From Amphiduros pacificus (Eukaryota > Annelida > Polychaeta > Phyllodocida > Hesionidae): 64,000 nt of DNA. Numbering within the stretch: position 1 is the first letter of the stretch; each line of letters opens with the position of its first letter. The DNA lies in NCBI GenBank assembly GCA_949316495.1, contig OX439002.1, forward strand, positions 11,836,001-11,900,000, read 5' to 3'. Positions 25,908 to 38,100 of this stretch are shown piece after piece. Position numbers and translations under genes: made by a program. The notes beneath the pieces were generated by a model that saw only the letters and a program-made list of their open reading frames with translations, was not told where the DNA came from and did no database searches.

Positions 25908-26300
25908 GGCCCCGGGCCGTGGCGCAGTTGGTTAGAGCACCAGTTCCTCTGTGGTGACCCAAAGGTCATAGGTTTGAACCCCGGCCATGCCGAGATTGTG
26001 ATATCCTAAAGACATCTAGATCATTTGATAGACGTCTAAAAGACATCCTAAAGACGTCTATGTGATATCTGACGAAGGGCTGTGAGCACATGAAATAAAA
26101 TAAATCCTATTTTCACCGCACGATGTCACCGGCAGCCCTAAGACAATCTGCCGATGTGCCTGTGGGACACTGCCGGGACCCTGTCGTAATATTTGGTGAT
26201 AAGACATCGGTGAGACACCGGCAACTTTTATGTTGCAGCTAAAAGTTCCCGATGACCCGTACGGCGTCTTAAAGATGCCCAATCGGCGGTAACTGGCCCA
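25908..26300 (+). mobile_element. tRNA-headed SINE, copy 1
   Basis: The head shows RNA polymerase III promoter boxes: A box TGGCGCAGTTGGTTAGAGCA at about 25920 and B box GGTTTGAACCCC at about 25972, spaced as in a tRNA. It is not a tRNA gene: the two ends do not form an acceptor stem and a 300-bp body follows. The body includes several GACGTCT/AGACGTC words and a conserved block at 26103-26280. A second copy of the body, in the opposite orientation, lies at about 32100-32460, which shows this is a dispersed family. Confidence 0.75.
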
Positions 26301-26330
26301 GCACGAGTTCATTTTGTGTCAGGCCCTAGA

Positions 26331-27598
26331 TTTTGGAATGTGTGTGAAACTCGTCCCATATTCACATTCAAATAGGCGACAACTGGTGCAAAACATGACA
26401 GGATGCAATAGTCCGTTTAACACTTCAAGAAGTAACTTAAAAAGCTGGTTACATATCAGAGACTTTCTCTGGATATTTTCTATGAAATATCATGTCACAG
26501 TTACCAGTGTGAAGTTCTTTTGATATTGAATATTTCACGTTTTTATTCAAAATGTTTACATTGGAATATACATTCCGGTGCATTTTGAAATAAAAGTAAT
26601 ATATCCAATATCCATTTTCTTTTCTGTTTATAGGAAATTTGTAGCTATTAAATGATTCCAAAAATATCAACTAGGTGGATTTGATGAATGAATCTCAGTC
26701 TGTGCCAAAATCAATACCACAATTGATATTGATGCATTCTATATTTTATTTCTCCTTGGTTTTAACCTGTAAAAACATTTGTGTATTGCATGCATATTTT
26801 ACCAAAGTTATTGATCGTGAGAATAGGCCCCTTATTTTTTTCAAACACCAAAGGCTTGTTTCAATCATCTATATTGCAGTTTCTTTTCCTCTCAACAACT
26901 GGATAAAGAAACTGCTTTCTGTTTAAAAATCTATCATGTTTGCAGTATTAAATAAGCGGTGAAACTCTAAAGTGATAGAGTCAGATCTTGCTTACAAGAT
27001 TTTAATATTTGTAATAATAGCTATTTCAATGAAATTAGTTTGGCCAAAGATAGCACAAAACAAAATGTGATTATACATTATAATATGTAACCACTTTAAA
27101 TTTACCATTATATCAATATATTAAATCTACAAGTTTATGTCCTTCATGTTCATTAATTCAGAAATATCTAAGTAAGTAAGAAGGAGATCCAAACGCCACT
27201 TTTGAGATTATGATAAAAATCGATCTTTACTTTAATTAAGTTTTCTAAAATTGAAAGATTTTAGGCACATATCATTGATGAAGACCTCCATCAGATGGGT
27301 CAAAAGAAATCAAAAGATAAAATATTTCTTGATCGCCAGCCCCGAAATGGTTTTGAATGATCCCCACCTTCCATATGTGAGATAAACTACTTATATATGC
27401 ATTTTTAATTCACGAGCTTTCTTGTTTCCAAAATCCTGACAGCTCAGAAAATGTATTCAGAGTCCATGCTCTTAACGGCTCATAGAAATAGGCAGTCAAG
27501 GGGCTTTTAGTTATCAGCCAACCAAGTTATCAAGGAGAAATAGCTTTCAGCTGCCATTGACTTTGCCCAAGAGGCCTCTTTAGTAAAATATCAGCCAC
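26331..27598. other. Intron sequence next to laccase exon 1, no gene
   Basis: AT-rich, with no recognisable element or exon. The short open frames on both strands look random. Confidence 0.5.
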
Positions 27599-27622
27599 TC
27601 AATTGCGGAATAAATGACTCAC

Positions 27623-27976
27623 CTCAGCACCCTCCATCACTTCCAGAGAGGGGCCTGGGAATTGTCCATTGACAGTGATGATGTTTCTGGGGTAGCCATC
27701 TCCAGTTAGGGTCTCATCTGGGTCCACATATCGCCAAATTTCAGGGTCATCCCTCCTGTGTGCATTTCTTACAATTTTCAGTTTGTCTCCTTCGAGTAAA
27801 ACATTGAATACCTTCGATTCATCCTCAGTGCGATGTGTCATAAGCCTTGACCATGCAACATCCAAATGAAATTCACATTTTGGTTCGGTACAAACCTTAG
27901 ATGCACAAAGCGCCCAGCATGATATGAAAATGTACAGAAAAATATTCAATACAGGATGTTTGATGTATTGAAACAT
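27623..27976 (-). CDS. Laccase gene, exon 1: signal peptide and start of first cupredoxin domain
   Basis: Encodes residues 1-118. I chose the Met at 27976 because it is followed at once by a good signal peptide (MFQYIKH, a hydrophobic FLYIFISCWAL core, cleavage near CAS-KVC); an in-frame Met 32 codons upstream (28072) would bury this signal. After the signal come a Cys-containing segment (CTEPKCEFHLDVAW) and the NIITVNGQFPGPSLEVMEGAE block that opens the Cu-oxidase_3 domain. The donor is GAG|GTGAGT, phase 0, joining exon 2 in frame. The three exons total 2172 bp, exactly 724 codons including stop, so the gene appears complete. Confidence 0.9.
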
Positions 27977-28072
27977 TTTAATTTGCAATATGTTTTGCTG
28001 GATGAAATGTCCTTCTTTCTTCTCAAGTGATCGCTCAATGCAGTGTTGAATTCTGCTTTGGCTGGTAAACAT

Positions 28073-28900
28073 TCAAAATCATCCACCATGTCCAATAGTC
28101 AAATAGCTAGTTAATGACACAGGCAGGGTTGAGGGAGGGACAGAGAGAAAGAGAGCTAACCCTGAGCGCGGACTGTAATCGCAGCATAACCGAGTGGTAC
28201 GTCATACCATTATTCTACACCAAATTCAGACCGAATCCGGGTGATTTCTGTAAAATAACGACTTTTTGACTTCTGACAAAATGTTAAAGTTATGATGGTG
28301 TAAATGTTATTGTAAATATTTGTGTCCCCAAATCCAGATTTCTCAGATTTCTCTGTTAAATAACTAAAACAGGTGTTACGGTAGAGCAAAAGTAGTTATT
28401 GATATTTTGAACTCTGTGACCTTGAAAACAAGGACCCAGGTCATCTTTGAGAATATCAAGTGTGGGTCTTCATGTGATGTTAATCTTGAGCCTGCAACTA
28501 AAATCGGTGATACAATTTAGCAAAACGTCAAAGTTTTGGTTACAATTTGAAGTCTTTGACCTTGAAAAATAGGTCCATGTCATATTAGTTATGATTGTTA
28601 ATTAAATTAGTATTTAGTAGATTGTATGTTGCCCTAGAAGTTATGTTGTAAATTGTATTTGGTGCTGGTGCCTCAAATCTGGCTCCCTCAAACATGCCTT
28701 GAATAGATTTTACCTTTTGTAGTGTCATTTAAATTATTTTGAAAATGCCTCAACTGCTTATCAATATAAATATTTTTTTAACCCAACACAGCATTTTTGT
28801 AAAAATGAAAAAAGAGCAGCTTTTCACAAGAACAAGCTTTTTCTGTTAGAATAAATAAAGATTGAGGGTAGAAATATTGCATCAATGTGAAATCACCTTA
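28073..28900. promoter_or_regulatory. Upstream region of the laccase gene
   Basis: 828 bp between the laccase start region and a TIR transposon. It must hold the 5' untranslated region and proximal promoter, but I see no clear TATA box. Two GACCTTGAAAA words lie about 140 bp apart (about 28420 and 28559), each followed by an AGGTC word, resembling the tandem units at 56-57 kb and 59-60 kb; these are nuclear-receptor-like half sites, of unknown function here. Confidence 0.4.
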
Positions 28901-29065
28901 TAGTCCAGTCAATATATGACAAAAAATGGCCTAACCTGGAACAAATAACAACAGAAATGAAACTGACAGAAAATGTCTCAGAAGAGCCTAGGGAATAACA
29001 TAGTAAAAGTCTACCAAAATCCAAGTAGTGGAACAATGCCTAATTTGCATAAATCCAAAATGGCC
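28901..29065. repeat. Left terminal inverted repeat
   Basis: Starts TAGTCCAGTCAA and pairs with 31580-31734 across about 160 bp, with scattered mismatches and small gaps. The best-preserved blocks are the outer 12 bp and the inner 60 bp. Confidence 0.88.
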
Positions 29066-29267
29066 AACACACGGCAGGGCAAATCTTAAAAATTACATAT
29101 CTTGGCTCCTATTTGACATATTTGAGTAATCTTAGAGTCTATTTCATGTTTTTTGGACATGAGGAATCCATTGGGAAACTTCTCAAATAGCTTAAATGCA
29201 TAATTTGTACTCTTCCTATCAAAAACGACCTGTAAATGTAGAAAAATAACAGTCAAAAATTAGTATT

Positions 29268-30698
29268 TTACTTGTATACTGATTTTGTTGGGGGGGTTGT
29301 TTGACTACCTGGTGTCATGCAACAAATCACTTCCATGCCATGAAAAGTGTCATGCCCATCAATTGTGCATAGATTGTGATCAACATTATCTGCAGCATAC
29401 TGAACAAAGTTTCTACCAGAAAAACCTGGAATGCCTACGCCATCATAGACTGCTGCACTATATTCATATTTTGTGACTTCAGAATAACTGCATGAAAACC
29501 CAAGTTTATGCAGAGTATCATTAAGGAATTTCGATCCAAAATGATGGTGCAGTTGGATACCAAGACCTAGCTGCAATGGAGTTATTACTACTCTTGGACA
29601 AGCTGCCTGGACCAATGCTTGGCCAATTGATGCTACTCTAACTTTTGCACCAGCTCCTTTAATGATATTCTGTAGCAAGAGGACCACTGAATCTGGCAAA
29701 AATGAACATGCAGCATCAGGAGAAGACATCTGATCACAGGCAGGATGAATTTCACGCTCATGTGGCAATTTCTTAATGTCATTCATGATCAATTTTGCTG
29801 CAGCTGGAATTATTCTAAATTTTTCATCCTCTGAACTATCCTGCTTTGGGTTTGAATAAAAATCATGCAGGATATTGGCAGCAGTGCTCCACATTGTAAT
29901 AACATTGGGTTTTCCATTAATTTCTGTAATGATAACTTTATTTCCATAATATTTCATAATTTGCTGTTTCATGTATTTGTGACTGTATGGTTCACTGTCT
30001 GTTCCAAACAGATAGTCTGCCATCTTCTGTGTCAGTGAGTTGATGGTTAGTTGTTCTTCATCATTTTCCTCTAAATAGTTCATAACTTTCTCAAATGCTT
30101 CTTTCTGTAATTCATGTTTTGGTCGCCCTATTTTAGCACTGATTTCTGCCTGCTTGTCACTTATTTGGAATTTGTGAGGAATTGACTTGCCTGTGTGGAA
30201 ATTGGTGCTGCATGCCTGATGGTAGACAGCATCTGCAGCATGTAGGTCATGAACTAATTCCATTCTAGCTTTGACAGTTTTGGCCCAGTCATCATCAAGC
30301 TGTTCACAAATAGTGGCAATACTTCTGTCAAAGTCTTTCGTTCTAAATGGTATCAATGCATGCTCTTTTTTCTTTCCATCATAAATATCACCTAATGTGC
30401 AAAATATGCAATGTATCTCATAGCAGAATGACGATTCATGTGATCTGAGTGTGTGACCTGATACACTTTGTTCAAATTGCTCCCTAGAGGCTTTCTTTAA
30501 ATCAGCTTCAATACATTTGGGGTTACAGAAGGTTCTTCTACATTTTTGATGGACATACTGGCCAGGGAGAGGACTTATATGTGTTCCCCTTGCCTCACTG
30601 GTGTTTGGAATGCCATCACAGCCTTTTTGTGTGAGTCTTGAACTCTCTTCATTTGGAAGGACTGGGTTACTACAGATTGGGCACCCTGACTGATCCAT
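29268..30698 (-). CDS. Uncharacterised zinc-binding protein of the TIR transposon, C-terminally truncated
   Basis: The start at 30698 (MDQSGCPIC) is preferred over an upstream in-frame Met because the upstream 37 residues are hydrophobic and atypical. The protein opens with a Cys/His cluster (CPIC, YVHQKC, FCNPKC), then a second one (HCIFC, later YHQACSTNFH), which should bind zinc. A middle region contains IGRPKHE and NDEEQLTI. Near the end comes VASIGQALVQAACPR, then the signature ADNVDHN...TFHGM. I recognise this signature from large, unnamed protein families expanded in cnidarians, molluscs, amphioxus and fish; those proteins run several hundred residues further. Here the frame ends about 20 residues after the signature, close to a GCAG|GTAGTC-like donor. 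The Asp/His of the signature may be part of a nuclease-type active site, which is inference. Confidence 0.75.
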   Translation of the reverse strand: MDQSGCPICSNPVLPNEESSRLTQKGCDGIPNTSEARGTHISPLPGQYVHQKCRRTFCNPKCIEADLKKASREQFEQSVSGHTLRSHESSFCYEIHCIFCTLGDIYDGKKKEHALIPFRTKDFDRSIATICEQLDDDWAKTVKARMELVHDLHAADAVYHQACSTNFHTGKSIPHKFQISDKQAEISAKIGRPKHELQKEAFEKVMNYLEENDEEQLTINSLTQKMADYLFGTDSEPYSHKYMKQQIMKYYGNKVIITEINGKPNVITMWSTAANILHDFYSNPKQDSSEDEKFRIIPAAAKLIMNDIKKLPHEREIHPACDQMSSPDAACSFLPDSVVLLLQNIIKGAGAKVRVASIGQALVQAACPRVVITPLQLGLGIQLHHHFGSKFLNDTLHKLGFSCSYSEVTKYEYSAAVYDGVGIPGFSGRNFVQYAADNVDHNLCTIDGHDTFHGMEVICCMTPGSQTTPPTKSVYK

Positions 30699-31579
30699 GT
30701 TGAAAAACTTACTTAGTATATAACACAGACCAAACCTGTCGCCCAAACAAAAGGAACCCAGCACCAAAAGGTCAAAGAGCCAGAGATGTACCAAGGCCAA
30801 ATCCACCAAAAAAGGAAACCAATCACCAAATGATATTCACTGACTGCCTGTATAGAAATTGCAGTTATTTCAAACTGGCCTTCCACTGTGTTGAAAGAAG
30901 ACAATTCGGACTGGCATAATGGAGAATTAATATTGAAAGGTATAAACAAGAATATGGCTTGGTTGTTTATTTTGTAATTGCAGATCAACTAAAAGAAGAT
31001 CTATTTCACTGAACCTATTTCTAGAGATGATATGCAATATTTTTCTTAACATTTTAAGGATATTTATACATTGATATTGTGACCAGGTTATATCTAGTAG
31101 TATTTAGTAGCCAATAGAATGATATGACCTGTGAATGTTTCTGTTCTAAAAGATCAAATATTCTCACAAAGATAGAATTACTACAATCATATAATCTGGT
31201 TTGATAGAAAATATAAGTGGTGCCACCAGCCACCGGGGGGGGTCATTTTAGTGTATTACTCTATTTGCAAATGTTCAGCAGACTATGGTATAACTGGTTC
31301 AGCAAAGGACATCTTTGAAACACATATGTATGATATTTGAATGGAAACCTGAGCATTAGGCTCATTGTTTTTTTATAATCAGTATAATTTACTGCATATA
31401 ATGCTGACAATGTATGAAATACATTACAATAAACACTACTTATTTCCTTATCATGGCCTTAAAATAACTGTTTTACATGAACAGCAAGGGTATGATATGA
31501 TTTCAGTATGCAGGGAACCTTTAATCATTAAAAAAACCTGAATGCATGCATGAAATAGTATGAAACATCAATGAGAGGC

Positions 31580-31734
31580 GGCCATTTTGAATTTATGCAA
31601 ATTAGGTAATGTTCCACTGAGTTGATTTTGGTAGACTTTTTATATGTTCATCAGGGCATCATTCTGAGACAAATAACACTAAAATGGTTTCTGTTCTAAT
31701 TTGTTCTGGGTCATTTCATATTTTGACTGGACTA
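31580..31734. repeat. Right terminal inverted repeat
   Basis: The inverted partner of 28901-29065. It ends GACTGGACTA and is followed by the duplicated TTA (31735-31737). Confidence 0.88.
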
Positions 31735-31737
31735 TTA

Positions 31738-32097
31738 CTGGGAAAATACTATGTGAATAGAATGGACGCAAAATTGGCAGATCTGATAGTGTGAACTATA
31801 TACTAGTTGGTAGTTGAACTAGTTGATAGAATCGTCTGATATTTAAGGGAAATCAATACATTTGTATTGATAGTTTTATAAATAACGTCATGGGACCACT
31901 CTCTATCTGCATACAAATTTTGGTGAATTGACCTGCGCCAGCTATTTTTCACTTGGAACATTGCAAATCATTTAATTTTAATTGAAAAATCTAAATGTTG
32001 TGAGTGGCACTATCTTGTGACTGTTCATTGCACCAGGAAAACACTTTCTAAATAACATCATGGGACCCCCTCAAACCGCATACAAAATTTGGTGACC
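31738..32097. other. Intergenic, no gene
   Basis: AT-rich spacer between the TIR transposon and the second SINE copy. The phrase TAA(C/T)(G/A)TCATGGGACC recurs at about 31885 and 32054 with TGCATACAAA(A/T)TTTGGTGA about 25 bp after each, so a diverged direct repeat of about 170 bp is present. Confidence 0.5.
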
Positions 32098-32460
32098 TTT
32101 GGATAATATTTTAATAATATTTTAATAATATTTAATAGTTTTAAGACGTCGTACCGGTCATCGGGAACTTTTAGCTGCAACATAAAGGTTGCCGGCGTTT
32201 CACTGATATCTTATCCCCAAACATCATCTTAAAGTATACGGCAGGCTCCCGTTAGTGTCCCACAGGCATATCTTGAAATTATCTGAGGGCTGCCGGTGTC
32301 ATAGTTAGATGAAAGTAGGATTTTTGTATTATATTATCTGTTCAAACATAAATATGTTAAATAATAAGATATCCTACAGACCTCTTTTATACGATGTAGA
32401 GGTCTTTAGGATATCTTTAAGACGTCTGTGTCATTTAATCTTGTACCGCCGGTGCGGTGT
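32098..32460 (-). mobile_element. SINE body, copy 2 (opposite orientation)
   Basis: Read on the minus strand it matches the body of the SINE at 25908-26300 from the AGACGTC/GATATCC region through the GCAACTTTTATGTTGCAGC-like block (here 32173-32191). It ends in a TATTATTAAAA simple-repeat tail, the sign of reverse-transcribed insertion. The tRNA-like head is missing or unrecognisable. It is more diverged than copy 1. Confidence 0.7.
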
Positions 32461-32830
32461 CTTTTAATAATATGACCAAAGCTGCAGCATATATCAATTG
32501 TTGCTGATAAACTCCCCAGAATCACGCAAATCTAGAAAGTCTCTATCTAGAAAGTGATATCAACTTTTTTAGGGGTAACAGGTTATAATAATATATGAAT
32601 AGCATGTTCTTGGTGTGTATAAGAAATACTAATATACTGACACCCCCTCATGAATGCCAGATATCCCGGCTAATGCTCTGATAACAGATATTCACTCAGT
32701 ATTTTTCCATATGTATTGGATATGTTGATCACAAACATCATTTATCTCATGCAATTGTTGGAAACTTTTCAGTCTGATTATTTTTCCAAGATGGTGGAGG
32801 AAAACTGACCCTATAAATTATTAAAGGTCA
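32461..32830. other. Sequence upstream of the Gypsy element; no LTR proven
   Basis: No gene. It ends GGTCAT just before a TGGTGCGAGC word at about 32834 that looks like a primer-binding site, so part of this could be a 5' LTR. I found no matching copy downstream. Confidence 0.4.
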
Positions 32831-34658
32831 TTGGTGCGAGCAAGTTAGCTGAGACGGTTTGTACAATGTCTGGTGACTCTTCCATGACCTTAAATGGTCT
32901 AGAGACACCTGACATGATCTCTCAGTTTTTGTCCCAGCAAACTTTCACGCTCGCAGCAATCAGGGACGAGGTTGCTGATGTGACAAAGGAGGTTCAAAGC
33001 CTCAAATCGTCTCAAGAGAATTTCTGTTTCTTTTGCAAACATCCTGGCCATTGGCTTCATGATTGCAAAGCCCGACATAATTGCACAATTGTGGCAGAAA
33101 CAATCATATGTCCGTTCATTGCATGATGAGATCCCGCGGACCACGAAATCATTTTGCTTGTGGCCCCGAAGGTTTGGCAATAGGTCCAACAGGTTCAATG
33201 ATTGCTATGGTTCCCGTGACAATCGAGACCATCAGCGTACTGTTCAGAATAGGTCCTATCAAGGAAATAGATTTGAAGGTAACAGTCGAAATAACTTCAG
33301 GCGCCCTTCCTGGAATGATCAGCGTCGACCTGACAATAGACCGTGGTGGCAGGAAAACTATTAATTCCTGTCCCGACCCGTGAGCCACGTGATAGGAGTA
33401 TTGATTCGTTTAATATATCACAAGTTCAGAGCAAATCAGAAATATTGAACGAGGTTCACTGTTATCTCGCAGATATGCCCTCCAGTCCACACTGTTCACA
33501 GATCACACAAGAGGTGCCTGTCAATCCGTTAGTGACGGAGAGATCAACGTCTGACTTTTCGACTGACGACGTTGATTTCATCCCTCTCTCCCAGGACAGT
33601 AAAATTGAGATCACTATTAAATTTAGTACTATACTTGCTTTATTAGATACAGGTGCACAGTGTAGCATTATCACTTTTGACTCTTTGCATAAATTGTATC
33701 CAGACAAATCATTTCCCGTGGAATCATCACTAAGCAAGCAAGTAGTTGTTGTGGAGGGTAGCTCTATTCCTATTCATTTTCAAACACAAATTGACATAAC
33801 AATTGGTAACCAGCCCTGCACTGTTTGTTTTCAAGTAGTACAAGACCTCCAATATCCTTTGATTTTAGGCTGGGATTTCTTTGATTACGGTGAAGTTTTG
33901 GACTACGAACACCGTAGCATTGCCATGAAATTGAATACCAAGTTACGCTTATCAGAGACCGTCAAAATTCCTGCTAAATCTGAATATATCACGCAGGCTC
34001 GCGTTAGACCGGGAAATATACCAGGTGTGTTAGGGGTGTGTACCATGAAAAATGAATTACCTTTGTATCCTGAAATTGCTATGGCACGGGTTCTGGCGTC
34101 TGTTCAAGACCAACGCGTACCTGTCAGATTAATGAACATGAGTGACAAAGCAGTCACCCTGCAAAAAGGTGTTTTAGTCGGATATTTTGACCCGATACCT
34201 CTTGGGTCTGAGCCTCAAGAGCTTCCCTCTCTCGATCTTGCATGGGGAACTGACAGCTCCGCAGGCCGTGAAAACATCAAGACAGCTTAAATCTCTGCCC
34301 CATTTGTTGATTCTGGCTCTCCTCTTAAAATTGACCTTACTGAGTCTGATTTGACCCCTACACAGAAAGAATCACTTAAATGTCCCATTTCTTCATTTAG
34401 TGACATATTTACAACCAGAGATGGTGAATTTGGTGACACCAGCGTTGTACAGCATACCATTTATTTAAAAGGTTCGGTAAGCCCCATCAAGCTTCGACCT
34501 TATCGAGCTGGGTACAAACAACGAGGTATTATTGACAAAGAGGTCCAGCGACTTCTTGATAAGGGCATTATTCGACTTCAAACAGCCCATGGGCTTTTCC
34601 CGCTGTTCTTGTAGAGAAACCAGCATCAGACGGTACGGTTTCTTATCGTATGTGCATA

Positions 34659-35128
34659 CTCAAACTCAAACTCAAATTCATTTTATTTGGCCATATTTTT
34701 TACATAAAATAATGTACTCTATACGATTAAAGCATACATTAATGTAATATTATGGCCAGGGAGACTCCTGTTAAGGCTAATGGTTATTGCCGCTATCACA
34801 GGGGCCACCCTGGTAGAAATTATAACAATATTTCGTGTTAAACATCATGTCTGTTCATATTAATACAACCAAAAAATAGTATAAGTCTAATACCCATGTC
34901 TCCTCAAACTTAAACTTTAGAAGGGATATAGAAAGCATATCTTAAAAAACTCAATTTTACCATAATAGGAAAATGTAATTAAGATAATTCTCAATTTATG
35001 AACTTCACAAAAAAGAAATTTTAAATTTTGAAGATTTTGGTGTAGCAAAGGGACTTCATGTTATTCACCAGCATCTCAATCGGACTCATTTTCTGGAAAC
35101 TAGTACATAAATCATAAACTATCTCCTT
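34659..35128 (-). other. LINE C 3' untranslated region and tail
   Basis: About 450 bp after the ORF2 stop, ending in three TTGAGT/TTTGAG repeats (34659-34676) next to the target repeat TGCATA. The tail type is the short-word kind seen in CR1/L2-like elements. Confidence 0.75.
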
Positions 35129-38100
35129 TTAAGAATTTCTCTCACACACATAACACTGTAGCCTATCACACTCGGTACTATAACTGTCTATGATATGCAT
35201 TTTTATATACTTTGAGTAACCTTGAAAGCTATGAGTCCCAATTTTGTCTAAAATACAAGGTGGTGTATCATTCACAGTTTGCGACACAGTGTATCTTATG
35301 AACTTTTTCATATATGTATGTTGTATCTTTGGATAACGTATGCTTTCATAACTTCGTGTTGGATAGTTATGAATAACCATTACTTGATAGAGTGGGAGAT
35401 GTTGTAGGTAATAAGGTAAAGACTGATGCCTATATTTGTAATAAAATTTCAGGAGTTGGATCTTTAGTATATCCTCTACTTTTAACAATTTCAATACTTT
35501 AAAAATTGGCTCAGTATGAGAATTATAACCACTCAGATTTACAATTCGTACTGCTTTTTTCTGTAATCTAAATATTCTCTTGCATGAATAACCCCATGCT
35601 AGAATTCCATAGTTTAAATATGATAAAATCAATGTATTATAGAGTGTCAGTCTTGTACTCATTGGTAAAAAATGTTTAAGTTTATTTATGATGCCAATGT
35701 TTCTTGAGATTTTATAAGAGATTTTGTCTATGTGGTTATGCCAACTCAGATTTTCATTTAAAATGAGTCCCAGAAAGTCAAAATGTTTCACTTGTTCAAT
35801 AGATGTATTATTTATTCTCAAATCTAAGTCAGGGATGTTTTTCCTCTGGGGAGTATGAAATATCATGAATTTGGTTTTAGTAATATTTAATGATAATTTA
35901 TTAACCTTTAACCAATCATTAATTCTCTCTAATTCTTCATTTATCACTATATTTAAGTCCTCACAACCTGCTTGTGGAGATATAATTCTAAGGGCTCCCG
36001 AAAGAGTAGTATCATCAGCATATACTATTAGGTGGAACAAATTACTAGCGCTGGCAATATCATTGATATATATTATAAACAATAAAGGTCCTAATATGGA
36101 ACCTTGTGGGACACCAGTTTGTATAGTCAAAGTTGTAGATTTTACATCATCAATTTCTACATACTGCTGACGATTATATAAATAGCTTTCCATTAATTTA
36201 AGTGCTCTTCCATTTATGCCATAATGAGATAATTTATGAAGCAATATATCATGATTAATGGTATCAAATGCCTTTGATAAATCTAAATACATATTAATAG
36301 GAATGTCATTTTTATCCATTTCAACTAAAATTCTGTCAATAACCTCTAGAGCAGCTAAATCAGTAGAGTGTTCTTTACGAAATCCGAATTGACCTGTATA
36401 AAATAACTTATTTCTATGAAAAAAACTGTATAGTTGAATAAATATAACTTTCTCAAATATCTTAGAGAGAGCAGGTAATAATGATATAGGCCTATAATTT
36501 GTAAATTGCATTTCATCGTCTTTCTTATATGCTGGGTTGATTTTAGCCAATTTTAATTTATCTGGAAAAGCTCCTGTGTATAACATTTGATTCACAATTA
36601 TGGTCAGTGGTTGGATTAAGGGTTTCTTGACAGTTTTAACAAGTTGGGATAAAATTCCATCAAAGCCAAAGCTGGTCTTTGGTTTCAGATAATTTATAAT
36701 GTCTTCTATGTGTTCTTCATTTATATTTTCAAAATGAAAAGTAACATTTGGTTTGTTTTTTAAATAATTTTTATAACTCTTATTATTGGGTATTATAATT
36801 TCTTGCGCTAGTTTTGATCCTATTTCTGCAAAAAAGTGGTTAAATTTATTTGCAATTTCTAATTTATCTGAAATGGTACTGTCATTATCATTAAAATATT
36901 TAGGAAATTACTTTTTCTTTTTCGTTTTACCAAGTATATTGTTGATTGTTTTCCAAGTATTCTTCATATCATCTTTATATTTATGAAATAATTTATTGTA
37001 ATAATATTTTTGGGCCATTCTTATACATTTCTTTAAAATGCTATTATATGTATTTAGATTAATCTTAATAGTGTTATATTCAACAGAACCAGGGTTTGTA
37101 GTTTTTAGTTTTCTGTATAAGTTATCTCTGAATTTTATTGATTTAATAATTCCGTATGTGATCCATTTTGATTTCTTATGTTTATATCTGTCAAATTTTA
37201 CTGTTTTTTGTGGCATATGTTTTTTTCGGGCATTTTGAAAGACATCATGGAGTATATTGTAATTGATATTTGGATTAGCTGTGGGATTATCACTAATAGA
37301 TAACAATGTTTGGGACATGCTTATTTCATGTTCTAGGTTTTGAATAGAATTATGATCATTTTTGAACACTGTAATAAATTTAACTGGTGTTTCCCTATGT
37401 TGTATTGTTACCCACTAATGGAGAGTATCCGTCGTTGGGGGACGTGGACGGGGGATCAATACTCTACCAATTAGATAGATACTCTTATCTGTCTTACTCT
37501 ATCGTACTGTACTGTACTTGTTAACCATAGCTCGCTGACTCGCTGGCTGTGAGTTTGGGCATGGATCCTAGCTATAGTGTCAAACCCTCATATAAATGAC
37601 GGGAAGTAAGGACTGCAGACAAAGGATATACACAGTGTAATAGTTACCTTTATTCAGTGCTGTGATCCCTGCTTGTCTGGCTAGGCCGGCATGGCAATGA
37701 GCGAGGCATATGAATTACCAATTTTGCATGATACTTATGAAACCCTGACTATATGCTAAACACCCGAGTCTATGTGGTCATGATACTGAGAGTCATGGAT
37801 CTTCCGTGGCAAGTGGTCGTTGATCTCCTTCTTGGCTCCTAGACTGGGGTCTGTCCTGCGAGAGCTTCTAGGAACTAAGAACCCGGATCCACGGTTGCGC
37901 GTCTCTTTTTAAGGGGCCACCCCGCGTCATCTGTGGGGCTTGCCTACGTGGCTTCCTCACGCGTCATCAGATGGACTCGTCCTGCCTGCGTATCTAACTT
38001 CGGCTCGTCCGTCTTACACGTGACTTTCACGGAGTGGTGGTTATGGTGACTCATCAACCATCAGTATCGCGCATTATGTCTATGAATGTTTATGTATTTC

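Larger units (their letters stand above)
28901..31734 (-). mobile_element. TIR transposon with uncharacterised Cys/His-rich protein, TTA target duplication
   Basis: Both ends carry the same sequence in inverted orientation over about 155-165 bp: 28901-29065 and 31580-31734. The outer ends are TAGTCCAGTCAA, and inner matches include AAGTCTACCAAAATC, CCTAATTTGCATAAAT and CAAAATGGCC. The flanks read TTA at 28898-28900 and 31735-31737, a 3-bp duplication (a 2-bp TA reading is also possible). The only long gene between them is the 29268-30698 ORF on the minus strand. Its product is cut short close to the left repeat, so this is probably an internally deleted, non-autonomous copy. The family is not one I can name; TTA duplications are typical of PIF/Harbinger, but the protein does not look like that transposase. 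Confidence 0.82.

Noticed and set aside
25914-25995. tRNA gene
   Set aside because: A and B boxes are present, but the ends do not pair as an acceptor stem and a SINE body with a second genomic copy follows.
28901-31734. Assignment of the TIR element to PIF/Harbinger
   Set aside because: The TTA duplication fits, but the protein has none of the Harbinger transposase or Myb-like features and carries a different signature.
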